A stretch of 64,000 bases of DNA from Saprospiraceae bacterium (lineage in GTDB: Bacteria; Bacteroidota; Bacteroidia; Chitinophagales; Saprospiraceae): the NCBI GenBank assembly GCA_020627785.1, contig JAHDGF010000009.1:50329-114328 (forward strand). Direction: 5' to 3'. Under the pieces are notes generated by a model. It did not search any database. It was given only the letters and a program-made list of their open reading frames with translations, and was not told where the DNA came from. Position 1 is the stretch's first letter, and each line of letters opens with the position of its first letter. Shown one piece after another: positions 53,501 to 61,433 of the stretch. A program made the translations under genes and the position numbers.

Positions 53501-55582
53501 CCAGGTCCTGGAACTTATTATGTTTCTTTTAGGGATGATGTAGGTCAAGAAAGTGATCGGGTCGAAGTTGTGGCTACTGAAGTTGCAAATCCAGCTTGGT
53601 CTAATCTAGATTTTGTGTGTGATCCCATTACGAATACATATACAGTGTCTTTAGAATTTGACGATCCGATGACGTCGATTTCAAATTTTAATGGAATTAC
53701 TTTCGTCGGTACCTTAGATGGAGTACAATTTGTTATGGATCAAGGAGTGGACATGGTTGCAACTTTTTCAACGATGGTTATGTGTCAGGTTGATTTTACT
53801 TTTGAAGCGCCTGATTGTGATTGTAATAAGTTTGCCTCAGTTAATGATGAAGCGTTCTTGCCTTGTGATGGCAGTGCTTTAACCTTAGAGAATGAATTAC
53901 CTGGTCCGACAATTCCTTCACTAGGCGATGTGTTCTGGGAAGATATCGATGGCAATGTAATTTCTAATACTGGAAGTGTAGATGTGATGGATATGGGGCA
54001 GTATGTTATTGTTAGCTATGATGCCAATGGGGATTGTTTTATTTATGATACGATTGATGTATTAGAAGCTCCATTGGTCGAATTAATGGTTGATACTGCT
54101 GTAGGATTGTCACTAGATTGTGCCTTGTCCATGGTTAGCTTTGAAATAATTAATCCTGTCGAAAATGTGGTTTACAGTTGGACGCAAGGATTAGAGGCAG
54201 AGGAAGCATTGTTTTTTGAGACGAGTAATGTAGGTGATGTACTACTTCTTGGATTTGATACGATAACCATGTGTTCTGAAATTGAAGCCTTTGTGGTGGA
54301 TGATATTACTTCGTTCCCAGAGATAAATTTTGAGTCGGTTTCAAGTATTGATTGTGTTACTCCAATGGTAACCATTGATGCTTCTAATTCAGAAAATGGT
54401 CCAGATTTCACTCATCAGTGGTACGATATTTCAGGAACGCCTATTGATGGTGAAACTGAATTGACCTTGGAGGTTGATGAGGGAGGTATGTATGTCTTCG
54501 AGACTATAAATGAGATTAATAATTGTGCAAGCTTAGATACGATTCTTGTAGAAGATTTTGCTGATTTTCCAGCGGTGAATGCAGGTGGAGATTTGATCCT
54601 TAATTGTGACATGCTCAGTCTTGATTTAGATGGAAGCAATGGAACTGACAGTGGTGCGGAGTTTGATGTCATGTGGAGTAGTATTGAAGGGAATATGATT
54701 GATAATGAAACTGGATTAACTCCAACAATATTTGACCCAGGTACTTATGTACTTCAAGTTACGAACAGCGCAAATGGTTGTGTTGAAACGGATACAGTAA
54801 TTGTGGAGCTTGATGAGTTGAGTGGAATTAGTTTTGAGTTAACGGATCCAAATTGTCTTGATCTTGATGGAGGAGTCGTTGAGGTATTCAGTCAGAGTAC
54901 AACTGGATTGACTTTTACTTTGGATAGTGATACAAATGATATTGGGGTATTTGAAAACTTAGAGAGTGGAACTTATAATTTGATGATTGAAAGTCCGGTT
55001 GGATGTACACTTGATACCATGATTACTATTGAGCCAGTAGATGTACTTGATGTACAATTGGCGCAGGCAGAATTTATTGTCTTTGAAGAGGAAACCATTC
55101 AGTTGGACCTGACGGTAAATAGAGATGAGTCTGAGATTGTTGAAGTATCGATTAGTCCGATGATTGCAGCAAGTTGTGAACTTTGCTTTAATCCTATTTT
55201 ATCCGGATTTCCGACAGGAGAGTATCAACTAACCATGATTGATGAGAATGGATGTATGGATGTTGTTGGGTTTACCATTATCGTAAGACCATTGTTTTCG
55301 GTATACGTTCCGAATGTATTTAATATGGATGACGGGACTGGCAATTTTACCATTTACTCAAAAGATCCTGTTAATATTAACTCTATGAGTATATATGATC
55401 GGTGGGGTAATCGAGTCTTTAATTCAGAAAATTTCCCTACCAATGATCCAAGTTTTGGCTGGGATGGTAGACACCAGGGTCAGGATGTGGGACAAGGAGT
55501 TTATATACTACAAGTCGAATATGTAGATGATACGGGTGAAGTACAATTCATCCATGATGATTTGACGGTTTTGGCAAATTGA
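50546..55582 (+). CDS. Giant T9SS type B protein with 25 tandem Asp/Cys repeats
   Basis: A 1678-residue secreted protein, last gene of the glucan operon. After a signal peptide (about 1-37) comes a beta-rich N-terminal domain (about 40-220) and a 25-unit tandem repeat array (residues about 306-930). Each unit is 25-26 residues with pattern DDGCxLTxDxxDxxxCxxxNxPPxx; I counted 25 units. The final unit resembles the CDDG...C-C units common in Bacteroidota surface proteins, which suggests calcium binding through the acidic loops (inference). Ig-like domains follow (to about 1560), then a CHU-type/gliding C-terminal domain with VPNVFNMDDGTGN and YDRWGNRVF, the type B T9SS signal. Confidence 0.85.
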   Translation: MIINLEPKKTTKLNFSKHLLAFILVCSFLVSPLFLGAQFVTVGPFTECSSSPDVIDLDRNDYGGPLSEGYLHNFSVPPETSCGTSEIISAIVEISINSIDASGLMPPCFFLSVFGNVLIDAAGLPFGAGCCAVSQDVLTPGCFSFGTGAFGPTTESLDLVMDCGEFIPMGGTIGVDIIGAINGDPSCPASPISSGDLIIDYNICVTFEVAIPQEPTVDAGPDITIDCITPGLIGADPVAPDWESGWAYEWDDPSSQNGTFSAGDNGQINVMPMMTEIYTVTVTGSGGCTDTDEVEVTYDCCPDPGCDDSCGLTTDTWDDTACMCVFDPPDPDDGCSLTTDSYDDVNCMIINDPPNVDDGCPLTTDSFDDVNCMIVNDPPTCDDGCPLTTDSFDAGSCTCLNDPPNVDDGCPLTMDSWDAANCMVVNEPPSCDDGCPLTIDSFDAGSCTCLNDPPNVDDGCALTTDIWDALNCMIINDPPDCDDGCPATTDDFDFILCQCFYITPDCDDGCPLTVDSYNAVTCLCENIEPDPDDGCPLTVDSFDPINCEIVNDPPDCEDFCPLTTDFYDDVNCQCFNIEPDIDDGCALTVDSFDDVNCEIINDPPDCDDGCPQTVDSFDDVACMCINDPPDVDDGCSLTNDFWDQANCIVINEPPDCDDNDCSTSDFFDLSACECVNDVNVNCDDGCDLTTDTYDLVLCDCVFTAPDPDDGCALTMDIFNDVTCEIQNIEPDCDDNDCATADSFDAANCMCINDTNINCDDGCALTVDTYDPVTCDCVFSAPDPDDGCALTVDSFDAVNCMIVNEAPDCDDNDCSTADSFDFTTCMCVNDTNVNCDDGCPLTTDTYDLVLCDCVHTGPDPDDGCPLTMDVFDEVNCLVLNIPMSCDDGCDLTTDSFDFILCTCINEEPDCDDGDSSNGVEIYDEANCECIIGTGTVSVPDVTDIFWCEGNPIPGFVVEFPGPNLTPQWYDDPIGPVVISTDFIWIPPGPGTYYVSFRDDVGQESDRVEVVATEVANPAWSNLDFVCDPITNTYTVSLEFDDPMTSISNFNGITFVGTLDGVQFVMDQGVDMVATFSTMVMCQVDFTFEAPDCDCNKFASVNDEAFLPCDGSALTLENELPGPTIPSLGDVFWEDIDGNVISNTGSVDVMDMGQYVIVSYDANGDCFIYDTIDVLEAPLVELMVDTAVGLSLDCALSMVSFEIINPVENVVYSWTQGLEAEEALFFETSNVGDVLLLGFDTITMCSEIEAFVVDDITSFPEINFESVSSIDCVTPMVTIDASNSENGPDFTHQWYDISGTPIDGETELTLEVDEGGMYVFETINEINNCASLDTILVEDFADFPAVNAGGDLILNCDMLSLDLDGSNGTDSGAEFDVMWSSIEGNMIDNETGLTPTIFDPGTYVLQVTNSANGCVETDTVIVELDELSGISFELTDPNCLDLDGGVVEVFSQSTTGLTFTLDSDTNDIGVFENLESGTYNLMIESPVGCTLDTMITIEPVDVLDVQLAQAEFIVFEEETIQLDLTVNRDESEIVEVSISPMIAASCELCFNPILSGFPTGEYQLTMIDENGCMDVVGFTIIVRPLFSVYVPNVFNMDDGTGNFTIYSKDPVNINSMSIYDRWGNRVFNSENFPTNDPSFGWDGRHQGQDVGQGVYILQVEYVDDTGEVQFIHDDLTVLAN
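51461..53332 (+). repeat. 25 tandem 75-bp coding repeats
   Basis: The segment codes for 25 consecutive 25-26-residue units with a strong GATGATGG(C/T)TGT start. Units differ in many silent and amino-acid positions, so the array is old rather than a recent expansion. Three units (with DDNDC instead of DDGC) form a subfamily together with the flanking C/NVNC units, showing a higher-order pattern of about three repeats in the second half. Confidence 0.85.
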
Positions 55583-55603
55583 TGGAAGAGAAAAGAATAA
55601 GAT

Positions 55604-55642
55604 AAAAGGGGAAATGAACCATGAGTTTATTTCCCCTTTTTT
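55604..55642 (+). terminator. Terminator of the glucan operon
   Basis: AAAAGGGGAAAT (55604-55615) pairs perfectly with ATTTCCCCTTTT (55629-55640), extended inward by further pairs, with a short loop and six T at the end. It ends the transcription unit that starts with the T9SS glycan-binding gene. Confidence 0.9.
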
Positions 55643-55661
55643 AATTATATTTTACCAACTT

Positions 55662-55669
55662 TAATTTTG
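55662..55669 (+). promoter_or_regulatory. Probable -7 promoter element
   Basis: TAATTTTG matches the Bacteroidota -7 consensus TAnnTTTG and lies 31 bp before the ATG at 55701. The -33 TTTG partner is not evident within 25 bp. Confidence 0.4.
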
Positions 55670-55700
55670 CTTTGGACGATATACAAGTAAAGCCAATGTT

Positions 55701-56432
55701 ATGAAAAAATCCATCTTCTTTCTCATGATAGCCATCGCTTTGAGTCCAGTCAAGGCATTCAGTTGTAGTTGTCTCACTCCGAGCTCTTTTTGCGAAAGCA
55801 TTACCGATGAAAATGGTCAGACTTTAGAATGGATAACTGCCATTGTCAGAGCAAAGTTGGTTTCAAATACAAATAGGAAAGATGTGGAAGTAAGTGAAGT
55901 GATTTATGGGAGCATTCCTGAAAGCGAAATGGTAATTTTACATGATTGGTGTACCTTATATGTCCACGAATTAGAATTTGGGGCAGAGTACATCTTTGCC
56001 TTGAAAGAGTTTGAAGGTAATTTCTCTCTTCTTAATTGTGCCGTGAGTTTCCTAAAGATTGAAGATGAGGTTGTCATAGGGGCAATTGCACCTGGCATAA
56101 ATTCTATGGATTACAAAGACTTAGCAAGTTTAGAAACCTGTGGTGATGCTTTTAAATTCTTTTCCTTAGATCGTCACGTGAAGTTATTTCCAAATCCTAC
56201 GGCTTATCAAATAAAAATTCAAAATATCCATGCTGAGGCATCTGTTAATATTGATCTAAAGGTTTATGACATCCACGGTCGTTTAGTTTCAATGCCTTCA
56301 AATGTTCAAGGCATATTGCCAGAGGAGCATTGGGTCATTGATATTGAAAGTTATTCATCGGGTGTTTATCTATTTAAAATTTCAACTACATTTCAGGAGC
56401 TTGTTTATCGGGTAGTTAAGGTGGATAATTAA
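55701..56432 (+). CDS. NTR/TIMP-like T9SS protein
   Basis: A 243-residue secreted protein. The signal peptide ends near residue 20 (PVKAFS), after which the mature protein begins with CSCLTPSSFC, as in netrin/TIMP-like (NTR) folds where the first cysteines are disulfide-bonded. Further cysteines lie in HDWCTLY, LLNCAVSF and LETCGD. Bacterial proteins with this N-terminal CSC pattern and a T9SS C-terminus are known in Bacteroidota, function unclear. The C-terminal 80 residues (LFPNPTAYQIKIQ ... SSGVYLFKIS) are a type A sorting domain. The gene is monocistronic. Confidence 0.82.
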   Translation: MKKSIFFLMIAIALSPVKAFSCSCLTPSSFCESITDENGQTLEWITAIVRAKLVSNTNRKDVEVSEVIYGSIPESEMVILHDWCTLYVHELEFGAEYIFALKEFEGNFSLLNCAVSFLKIEDEVVIGAIAPGINSMDYKDLASLETCGDAFKFFSLDRHVKLFPNPTAYQIKIQNIHAEASVNIDLKVYDIHGRLVSMPSNVQGILPEEHWVIDIESYSSGVYLFKISTTFQELVYRVVKVDN

Positions 56433-56494
56433 GGTAGATTAATTTTTTCATAGTGGCGAATTCCTTGTTCTGATAATAGTATTGGTCGATTTAT

Positions 56495-57427
56495 CTATTT
56501 AGTAATTTTGAGATAAACCACCTTGTCCAAATCGTCGAAGTAAATTTCTTTTTGTATGTCAGGGATATTTAAGTTTGAACTCAATGCCAACATGTCTTCT
56601 TCATTTCTATAAATAAGATTCCACTTCATAAATGTATCCATGTAAATCTTTTCTTCGATTCCTTTCTTGAAGTTCGGAATGATTAATTGGCCTCCTTCTT
56701 TTAAATTTTCATAAAGAATTTCAATCATTCGGCTGGCAAGTTTATCATTGAGATAATCGAAAAGGCCTGAAGAATATATGAAGTCAAATTTTTGGCCTTC
56801 TAGTTTTCTTTTGTAGATGTGATTGATTGACTCATCAATAATTTCTAAAAATTGAAAATTTTCATAAGTGCTTTTTACTTCATTGTTGCTTCTTTCATCT
56901 TGATCTAGGCATAAAAATCGATTTATTTTATGATCTGCATCTGAGATATATGCCAGTTCTCTTAAGTGCCCAGAAGCAACTGAAAAGATATCAATTTTGG
57001 TTCCGACTTTTTCCTGGAAAGTATCTATTTCATTGGCGATGTGATTGGCTCTCCATCTTACGGCTGATACACTTTCACAGCAAGAAAGATGACCATAAAG
57101 TTCTCGACCTAAGTAACTATCCTGCATGTCACAAGACTTAAGTCTATACATGTAGTCAATTAAAATTGCATCTCCAGAGTAACCTCTTGGTTTCTTATTT
57201 GACCATTTAGTCATAGGTTCTTGAAGCAACAAATTAGCGATGGGGTGATTGAGGCATTCTTCTCTGATTTCTGTGTTTATTTGCTCTTGAGACATTTCTT
57301 TAGTAATCTCATTAAGTTGGTCCAAGGTATATTTAAATCCTTCTTTTATTAATCCATTTTCTATGAGCTGTGCTGATTTATTTAAGCTAAGATTAAGTTC
57401 TGTTTTACTTTCTTCCATTACTAACAT
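56495..57427 (-). CDS. Class I SAM-dependent methyltransferase, PhcB-like
   Basis: A 310-residue protein with a helical N-terminal half and a C-terminal Rossmann-type methyltransferase core. KPRGYSGDAILIDYMY (near residue 85) is a motif I associate with PhcB-like methyltransferases (3-hydroxypalmitate methyl ester synthases). IDIFSVASGHLRELAY, FLCLDQDE and FDFIYSSGLFDYL are the SAM-binding strands. If it makes a methyl ester signal from a fatty acid, the neighbouring genes give no support: no PhcS/R-like two-component partner is seen. Two ATGs (57427 and 57418) are near each other; either may be used. Confidence 0.75.
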   Translation of the reverse strand: MLVMEESKTELNLSLNKSAQLIENGLIKEGFKYTLDQLNEITKEMSQEQINTEIREECLNHPIANLLLQEPMTKWSNKKPRGYSGDAILIDYMYRLKSCDMQDSYLGRELYGHLSCCESVSAVRWRANHIANEIDTFQEKVGTKIDIFSVASGHLRELAYISDADHKINRFLCLDQDERSNNEVKSTYENFQFLEIIDESINHIYKRKLEGQKFDFIYSSGLFDYLNDKLASRMIEILYENLKEGGQLIIPNFKKGIEEKIYMDTFMKWNLIYRNEEDMLALSSNLNIPDIQKEIYFDDLDKVVYLKITK

Positions 57428-57529
57428 TGTCGAATTTTTTTGTGGTTAATTAATAATTCAAAGATGCAATGAAGGCTTTAACTGAGGTATATAACTTTAG
57501 TTATAGAGGCGGGAGGTAGGTGCTAAAGG

Positions 57530-57977
57530 CGGGGGGATAGGGGTTTGAATAGGATGCTGGGATTTTTGGAGGATTGTCTCGATGTCGAGACATGCAGGAT
57601 TGGGGGTTGAACAGGATGCTAGGATTTTGGAGGATTGTCTCGATTGCGAGACATACAGGATTGTGAAATTGTTTTGAACAGGATGTTAGGATTTTGGAGG
57701 ATCGTCTCGATGGCGAGACATACAGGATAGGGGTTGAACAGGATATTAGGATTTTTGAGGATTGTCTCGATGCTCGAGACATACAGGAATGGGATTGACA
57801 GGATGCTAGGATTTTTGGAGGATTGTCTTGTTGTTGAGACATGCAGGATAGGGGTTGAACAGGATATTAGGATTTTTAAGGATTGTCTCGATGGCGAGAC
57901 ATACAGGATTGGGAGATTGTTTGGAAGAGAATGTTAGGATTTTGGAGGATTGCCTTGATGCTCGAGACATGCAAGAT
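57530..57977. repeat. Seven-unit tandem hairpin repeat array, non-coding
   Basis: The 562-bp gap between the methyltransferase and the SLC13 transporter is filled by seven copies of a 60-67 bp unit: ttgaacAGGATnnTAGGATTTTnGAGGATTGTCTCGATGgCGAGACATACAGGAT in pieces. Each unit has an inverted repeat TGTCTCG(A)/(T)CGAGACA: 57575-57592, 57636-57653, 57703-57720, 57763-57781, 57824-57841, 57884-57901, 57951-57969. Successive hairpins are 61, 67, 60, 61, 60 and 67 bp apart. The stem in unit 5 has T-G replacements that still pair by wobble. It has no gene on either strand. The sequence between units is not unique spacers. Confidence 0.85.
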
Positions 57978-57989
57978 GAAGGTCTAGAT

Positions 57990-59417
57990 TTAAAAGAGAA
58001 GTGGAATAATGAATTGCATGTAAAAAATTAAAATGGCGATGGAAATTAGGTTAAGAATAATTCCTGCTCTCGTCATCTCTTTTACCTTGATAAATCCGCT
58101 GGCAAATACAATTGCGTTGGGTGGGGTAGCCATGGGAAGCATAAAGGCGCAGCTTGAAGCCATGGTGACGGGAATGAGGAGATGTAAAATTTCTTGATCT
58201 AAACCGATGGCGACTCCAGCGACCATCGGAGCGAAAATGGCAACTAAGGCAACATTACTCATGAGCTCAGTAATGAAAAGCATGATGGCAATCAATGCAG
58301 CCCCAATCAAAAGTAGGGACCAAGAGACATTATTTGAAACGGTTTTCCCGATGAGGTCAATCATTCCCACTTTTGCTAATGCGCTCGCAAGTGCCAGTCC
58401 TCCGCCGAAGAGAATTAGAATTCCCCAAGGGAGTTTCTGAGTATCTGACCATTGAAGGATGAAATCATTTTTGGAATGTTTAAAAGGAATGGTGAACATG
58501 GCAAAGGCGGCAAGCATGCTAATGCCTGCATCCGAAAAGCTAAGGAAAGGAAACCATTCATTAATGCTTGTCCGTAAAATCCATGCAAGCATGGCTAGGA
58601 TAAAAATGATTAATACTCTTTTTTCTAAGGGTTGTATGGGGCCAAGGTCTGCTAGTTTTTGATCGATGATTGAATGTGTGCTGCTTTCTGAATTTAGACC
58701 ATTAGGGTAGACGAATTTTACTAAAACTAAATAGATGACAACAATCATAATTAAGCTAAAAGGGACACCCATCATCATCCAATGAAGAAAGGATATATCC
58801 GCTTGGTATTGTTGTTCCATAAATCCGACCATGACGGTGTTGGGAGGTGTGCCGATGATTGTGGCGATGCCTCCTACATTCGCAGCGTAGGCAATTCCAA
58901 GCATCAATGCTAAAGCAAAATTTTTGTCACCTGAGGTAAAACCATCTGCATCGTTTTTTAATAAATCTATTACAGAAAGTCCAATGGGTAACATGACCAC
59001 TGTTGTCGCCGTATTGCTGATCCACATGCTTAGAAAAGCAGTGGCAATCATAAAACCTAAGATGACTTTATCTGGTGTTGTTCCAGTAAGCTTGACAATG
59101 TTTAAGGCAAGGCGTTTATGCAGGTTGACCTTTTCTAAGGCAAGTGCCATGACAAATCCACCAAAGAAAAGAAAGACAATGGGGCTGCCATAATTAGCAG
59201 CTACGGATTTTAAATCCATGATCCCGACCAATGGAAAAATTGTCAGAGGGATGAGCGCTGTTACGGATATGGATACAGTTTCAGAAACCCACCAAACAAT
59301 CATCCAAATGGCGACGGCAATGACCTTGTCTGCCTCCGGACTTATGAGGGTCCAAGGAAGATTGTAAATGACTAAGAATAAAATGGGCCCTAAGGCCAAG
59401 GTGATCTTTTTGCTCAT
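57990..59417 (-). CDS. SLC13-type (DASS) sodium:anion symporter
   Basis: A 475-residue membrane transporter of the divalent anion:Na+ symporter family (SLC13/CitMHS-DASS), with about 11-12 helices. Family signatures are the SNTATTVVMLPIG substrate/Na+ site near residue 135 and its second copy TELMSNVALVAIFAPM near residue 385. The segment VGGIATIIGTPPNTVMVGFM is the other conserved block. It imports dicarboxylates, phosphate or sulfate; the substrate is not clear. Its 3' end lies 13 bp from the hairpin array, so the array is in its 3' untranslated region. Confidence 0.92.
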   Translation of the reverse strand: MSKKITLALGPILFLVIYNLPWTLISPEADKVIAVAIWMIVWWVSETVSISVTALIPLTIFPLVGIMDLKSVAANYGSPIVFLFFGGFVMALALEKVNLHKRLALNIVKLTGTTPDKVILGFMIATAFLSMWISNTATTVVMLPIGLSVIDLLKNDADGFTSGDKNFALALMLGIAYAANVGGIATIIGTPPNTVMVGFMEQQYQADISFLHWMMMGVPFSLIMIVVIYLVLVKFVYPNGLNSESSTHSIIDQKLADLGPIQPLEKRVLIIFILAMLAWILRTSINEWFPFLSFSDAGISMLAAFAMFTIPFKHSKNDFILQWSDTQKLPWGILILFGGGLALASALAKVGMIDLIGKTVSNNVSWSLLLIGAALIAIMLFITELMSNVALVAIFAPMVAGVAIGLDQEILHLLIPVTMASSCAFMLPMATPPNAIVFASGFIKVKEMTRAGIILNLISIAILIFYMQFIIPLLF

Positions 59418-59529
59418 AGAATGATGAAGACTAAAATAGTTAATATTTTAATTTTGCGGCTGCATATATTCAACTGAACAAAAGGATTTAATTTTTTTCA
59501 CCAACTTTAGGATCAAAATACTCCATATA

Positions 59530-60129
59530 ATGATTCGAATTTTACTTTTTATGATGCTCACATTTGCGCTAAGCGTAAATATAAATGCACAATCAGAAAC
59601 AATGATAGATACTACCTATGAAACCATACCGACTTATCCTGAGGATTTTACACCAGGAAGTATCATGTCTCGGATGATCGATGGTCTTGGGTATAGATAC
59701 CATTGGGCGACCAGAGATTTACGAATGGAAGATTTAGAATATAGACCTTCTGAAGATGGGAAAACATGTTTAGAAACTTTAGATCATTTATTGGGATTGT
59801 CTGAAGGTGTTTTAAATTCAATTGAAGGAAAACCAAATGTGCGTCCAGTAGAACGGGATTCTCTTAGTTTTGATGAAATGAGAACGTTGACCATGGCTAA
59901 TTTGCGTCAGGCAAGTAAATCGGTGATTGGTAAATCTGAAGAGGAAATAGCTGAATTAAAAATAGTTTTTCAAAGAAAAGATAAGAGTAGTGAATTTCCA
60001 ATTTGGCATTTGCTCAATGGGTTTATGGCAGATGCGATTTATCATGTTGGTCAGATTGTCGTTTTCAGAAGAGCTTCAGGAAATCCAATGGACCCTACGG
60101 TGAATGTTTTTATGGGGAAAAATCGATAG
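59530..60129 (+). CDS. DinB-like secreted protein
   Basis: A 199-residue protein with a signal peptide (about residues 1-20, ending INAQ), followed by a four-helix-bundle DinB-like domain. The histidine motifs are HW at about residue 59, LDHLLGLSEG near 96, and DAIYHVGQIVVFRRASGNP near 170, the last typical of DinB-related DUF664-type families. Being exported is unusual for this family. Function unknown. The downstream gene family begins 64 bp later. Confidence 0.75.
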   Translation: MIRILLFMMLTFALSVNINAQSETMIDTTYETIPTYPEDFTPGSIMSRMIDGLGYRYHWATRDLRMEDLEYRPSEDGKTCLETLDHLLGLSEGVLNSIEGKPNVRPVERDSLSFDEMRTLTMANLRQASKSVIGKSEEEIAELKIVFQRKDKSSEFPIWHLLNGFMADAIYHVGQIVVFRRASGNPMDPTVNVFMGKNR

Positions 60130-60193
60130 AAAGCACCAAGAATTGTCACACTTGTTGTTTTGATGTATTATACAATATATTGAACTTATTACT

Positions 60194-61339
60194 ATGAAAT
60201 TCATACTAAGTATTTGCGTAAGCATGATCTGTATTCATACTTGTCTTGCTCAGGATATTACTCTCTTAGATTCCTTTCATTTTTCAGAGTATCTTGATAA
60301 CAATTGGGAGTTGATCAATGGAAATATCTATGATCAAAATATGGATGGTTCCGTAACTTCTGTAAGATTTCAGCAAGACATTTTTGGTGAAAGGATAATT
60401 ACGAGTCGTTCAACTGTTTTTTATGATGCCAATGGGAATGTTGATTATGTTAATGTTGAATCATATGATCAAATTAGTTCCACATTCAATATCAGTAGTC
60501 GGACATTGTTTACTTATGACGATAATAACAATCTCTTGTCTAGGGTTAATCAAGTTTGGGATGAGACATTGACTGGTTGGGTTGATTCTTCCAAGTGGGA
60601 ATTTTCATTCTATGATGAATATAATAATTATGCTTTGTCTCAACAATTTGATTATAGCCAATCCGCAGGATGGATAGAAGATACGAATATTAGAATTGAA
60701 AATTTTTATGAAAATGATCTACTGGATTCTAGTTTTTATGTTAGAAATTCAGAGCCTTGGTATTATTCTGCTTTTGATTATAATGATGATGACTTAGTCA
60801 TGGAAGATAGAACTATCTTTTACTTTTTAGGTGAACCTGATTTTGTTACAAGAACCATCATTGAATACAATGATCAAGGTTTAAGGTCTTATCGATATGC
60901 GGAAAATTTTTCTTTATTTTTAGGCGAATCTGAGTATGCTCCAAGTTTTCAGCAAGATTATATTTATACACCATCCGGTGAATTACAAGAACGGATCAGC
61001 GAACGATACGATGACGAGTTTGAAGAATTTAATCTAGATTGGAAGAGGAATTATTTTTATCCGCAATCAGTATCCGTAAAAAATCTTGATGAATCGGCCT
61101 TGGATGTGCAATGGAATAATTCCATGATAGGTCAGATCGGAATCACCATAAATGATCTTGATCATAATTCTGCATATAGAATATCTCTAATAGATAATTC
61201 AGGAAGGATTGTAAAAAATCTCCGTTTTGATAATAGCCAACAATGGAGTCAACACTATCGTTTAGAAAGTGGGATGTATCATTTAGTTGTTTATAGTGAA
61301 GAAGGGAATATCTACTCTAAAAAGCTGGTTGTGCAATAA
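60194..61339 (+). CDS. T9SS paralog 1 (YD-rich secreted protein)
   Basis: A 381-residue secreted protein with a signal peptide (to about residue 19, ending LAQ). The mature part begins DITLLDSFHFSEYLDNNWELINGNIYDQNMDGSV in pieces. The body contains repeated YDxxNN-type turns separated by W(D/N)E and strand segments (FTYDDNNNLLSRVNQVWDE, FSFYDEYNNYALSQQFDYS), similar to beta-rich YD repeats of T9SS proteins. A C-terminal type A sorting domain ends it (GMYHLVVYSEEGN). It is the first of three tandem paralogs of nearly equal length. Function unknown. Confidence 0.82.
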   Translation: MKFILSICVSMICIHTCLAQDITLLDSFHFSEYLDNNWELINGNIYDQNMDGSVTSVRFQQDIFGERIITSRSTVFYDANGNVDYVNVESYDQISSTFNISSRTLFTYDDNNNLLSRVNQVWDETLTGWVDSSKWEFSFYDEYNNYALSQQFDYSQSAGWIEDTNIRIENFYENDLLDSSFYVRNSEPWYYSAFDYNDDDLVMEDRTIFYFLGEPDFVTRTIIEYNDQGLRSYRYAENFSLFLGESEYAPSFQQDYIYTPSGELQERISERYDDEFEEFNLDWKRNYFYPQSVSVKNLDESALDVQWNNSMIGQIGITINDLDHNSAYRISLIDNSGRIVKNLRFDNSQQWSQHYRLESGMYHLVVYSEEGNIYSKKLVVQ

Positions 61340-61405
61340 AAGTAAATTTTAATTGTAACGGTCGCGCTTATCGCGTTGTTTGAGTCGTCTTTTATAGAAT
61401 TTTAG

Positions 61406-61423
61406 CTTATAATTATTTATAAG
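61406..61423. repeat. Perfect inverted repeat before paralog 2
   Basis: CTTATAA (61406-61412) and TTATAAG (61417-61423) form a perfect 7-bp inverted repeat with a 4-nt spacer. It ends 10 bp before the start codon at 61434, so it lies in the 5' leader. The equivalent position upstream of the other two paralogs does not have it. The sequence is AT-only apart from the ends, so chance is possible. Confidence 0.35.
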
Positions 61424-61433
61424 TTTAAAAGGA

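Noticed and set aside
57501..57842. A 113-residue open frame on the minus strand across the hairpin array
   Set aside because: Its sequence is just the translation of the repeat units; unit spacings of 61 and 67 bp would break any reading frame, there is no family match, and the array is hairpin DNA.
57530..57977. CRISPR array
   Set aside because: Repeats are regular but the sequence between hairpins is repeated too and not unique; there are no cas genes in the window.
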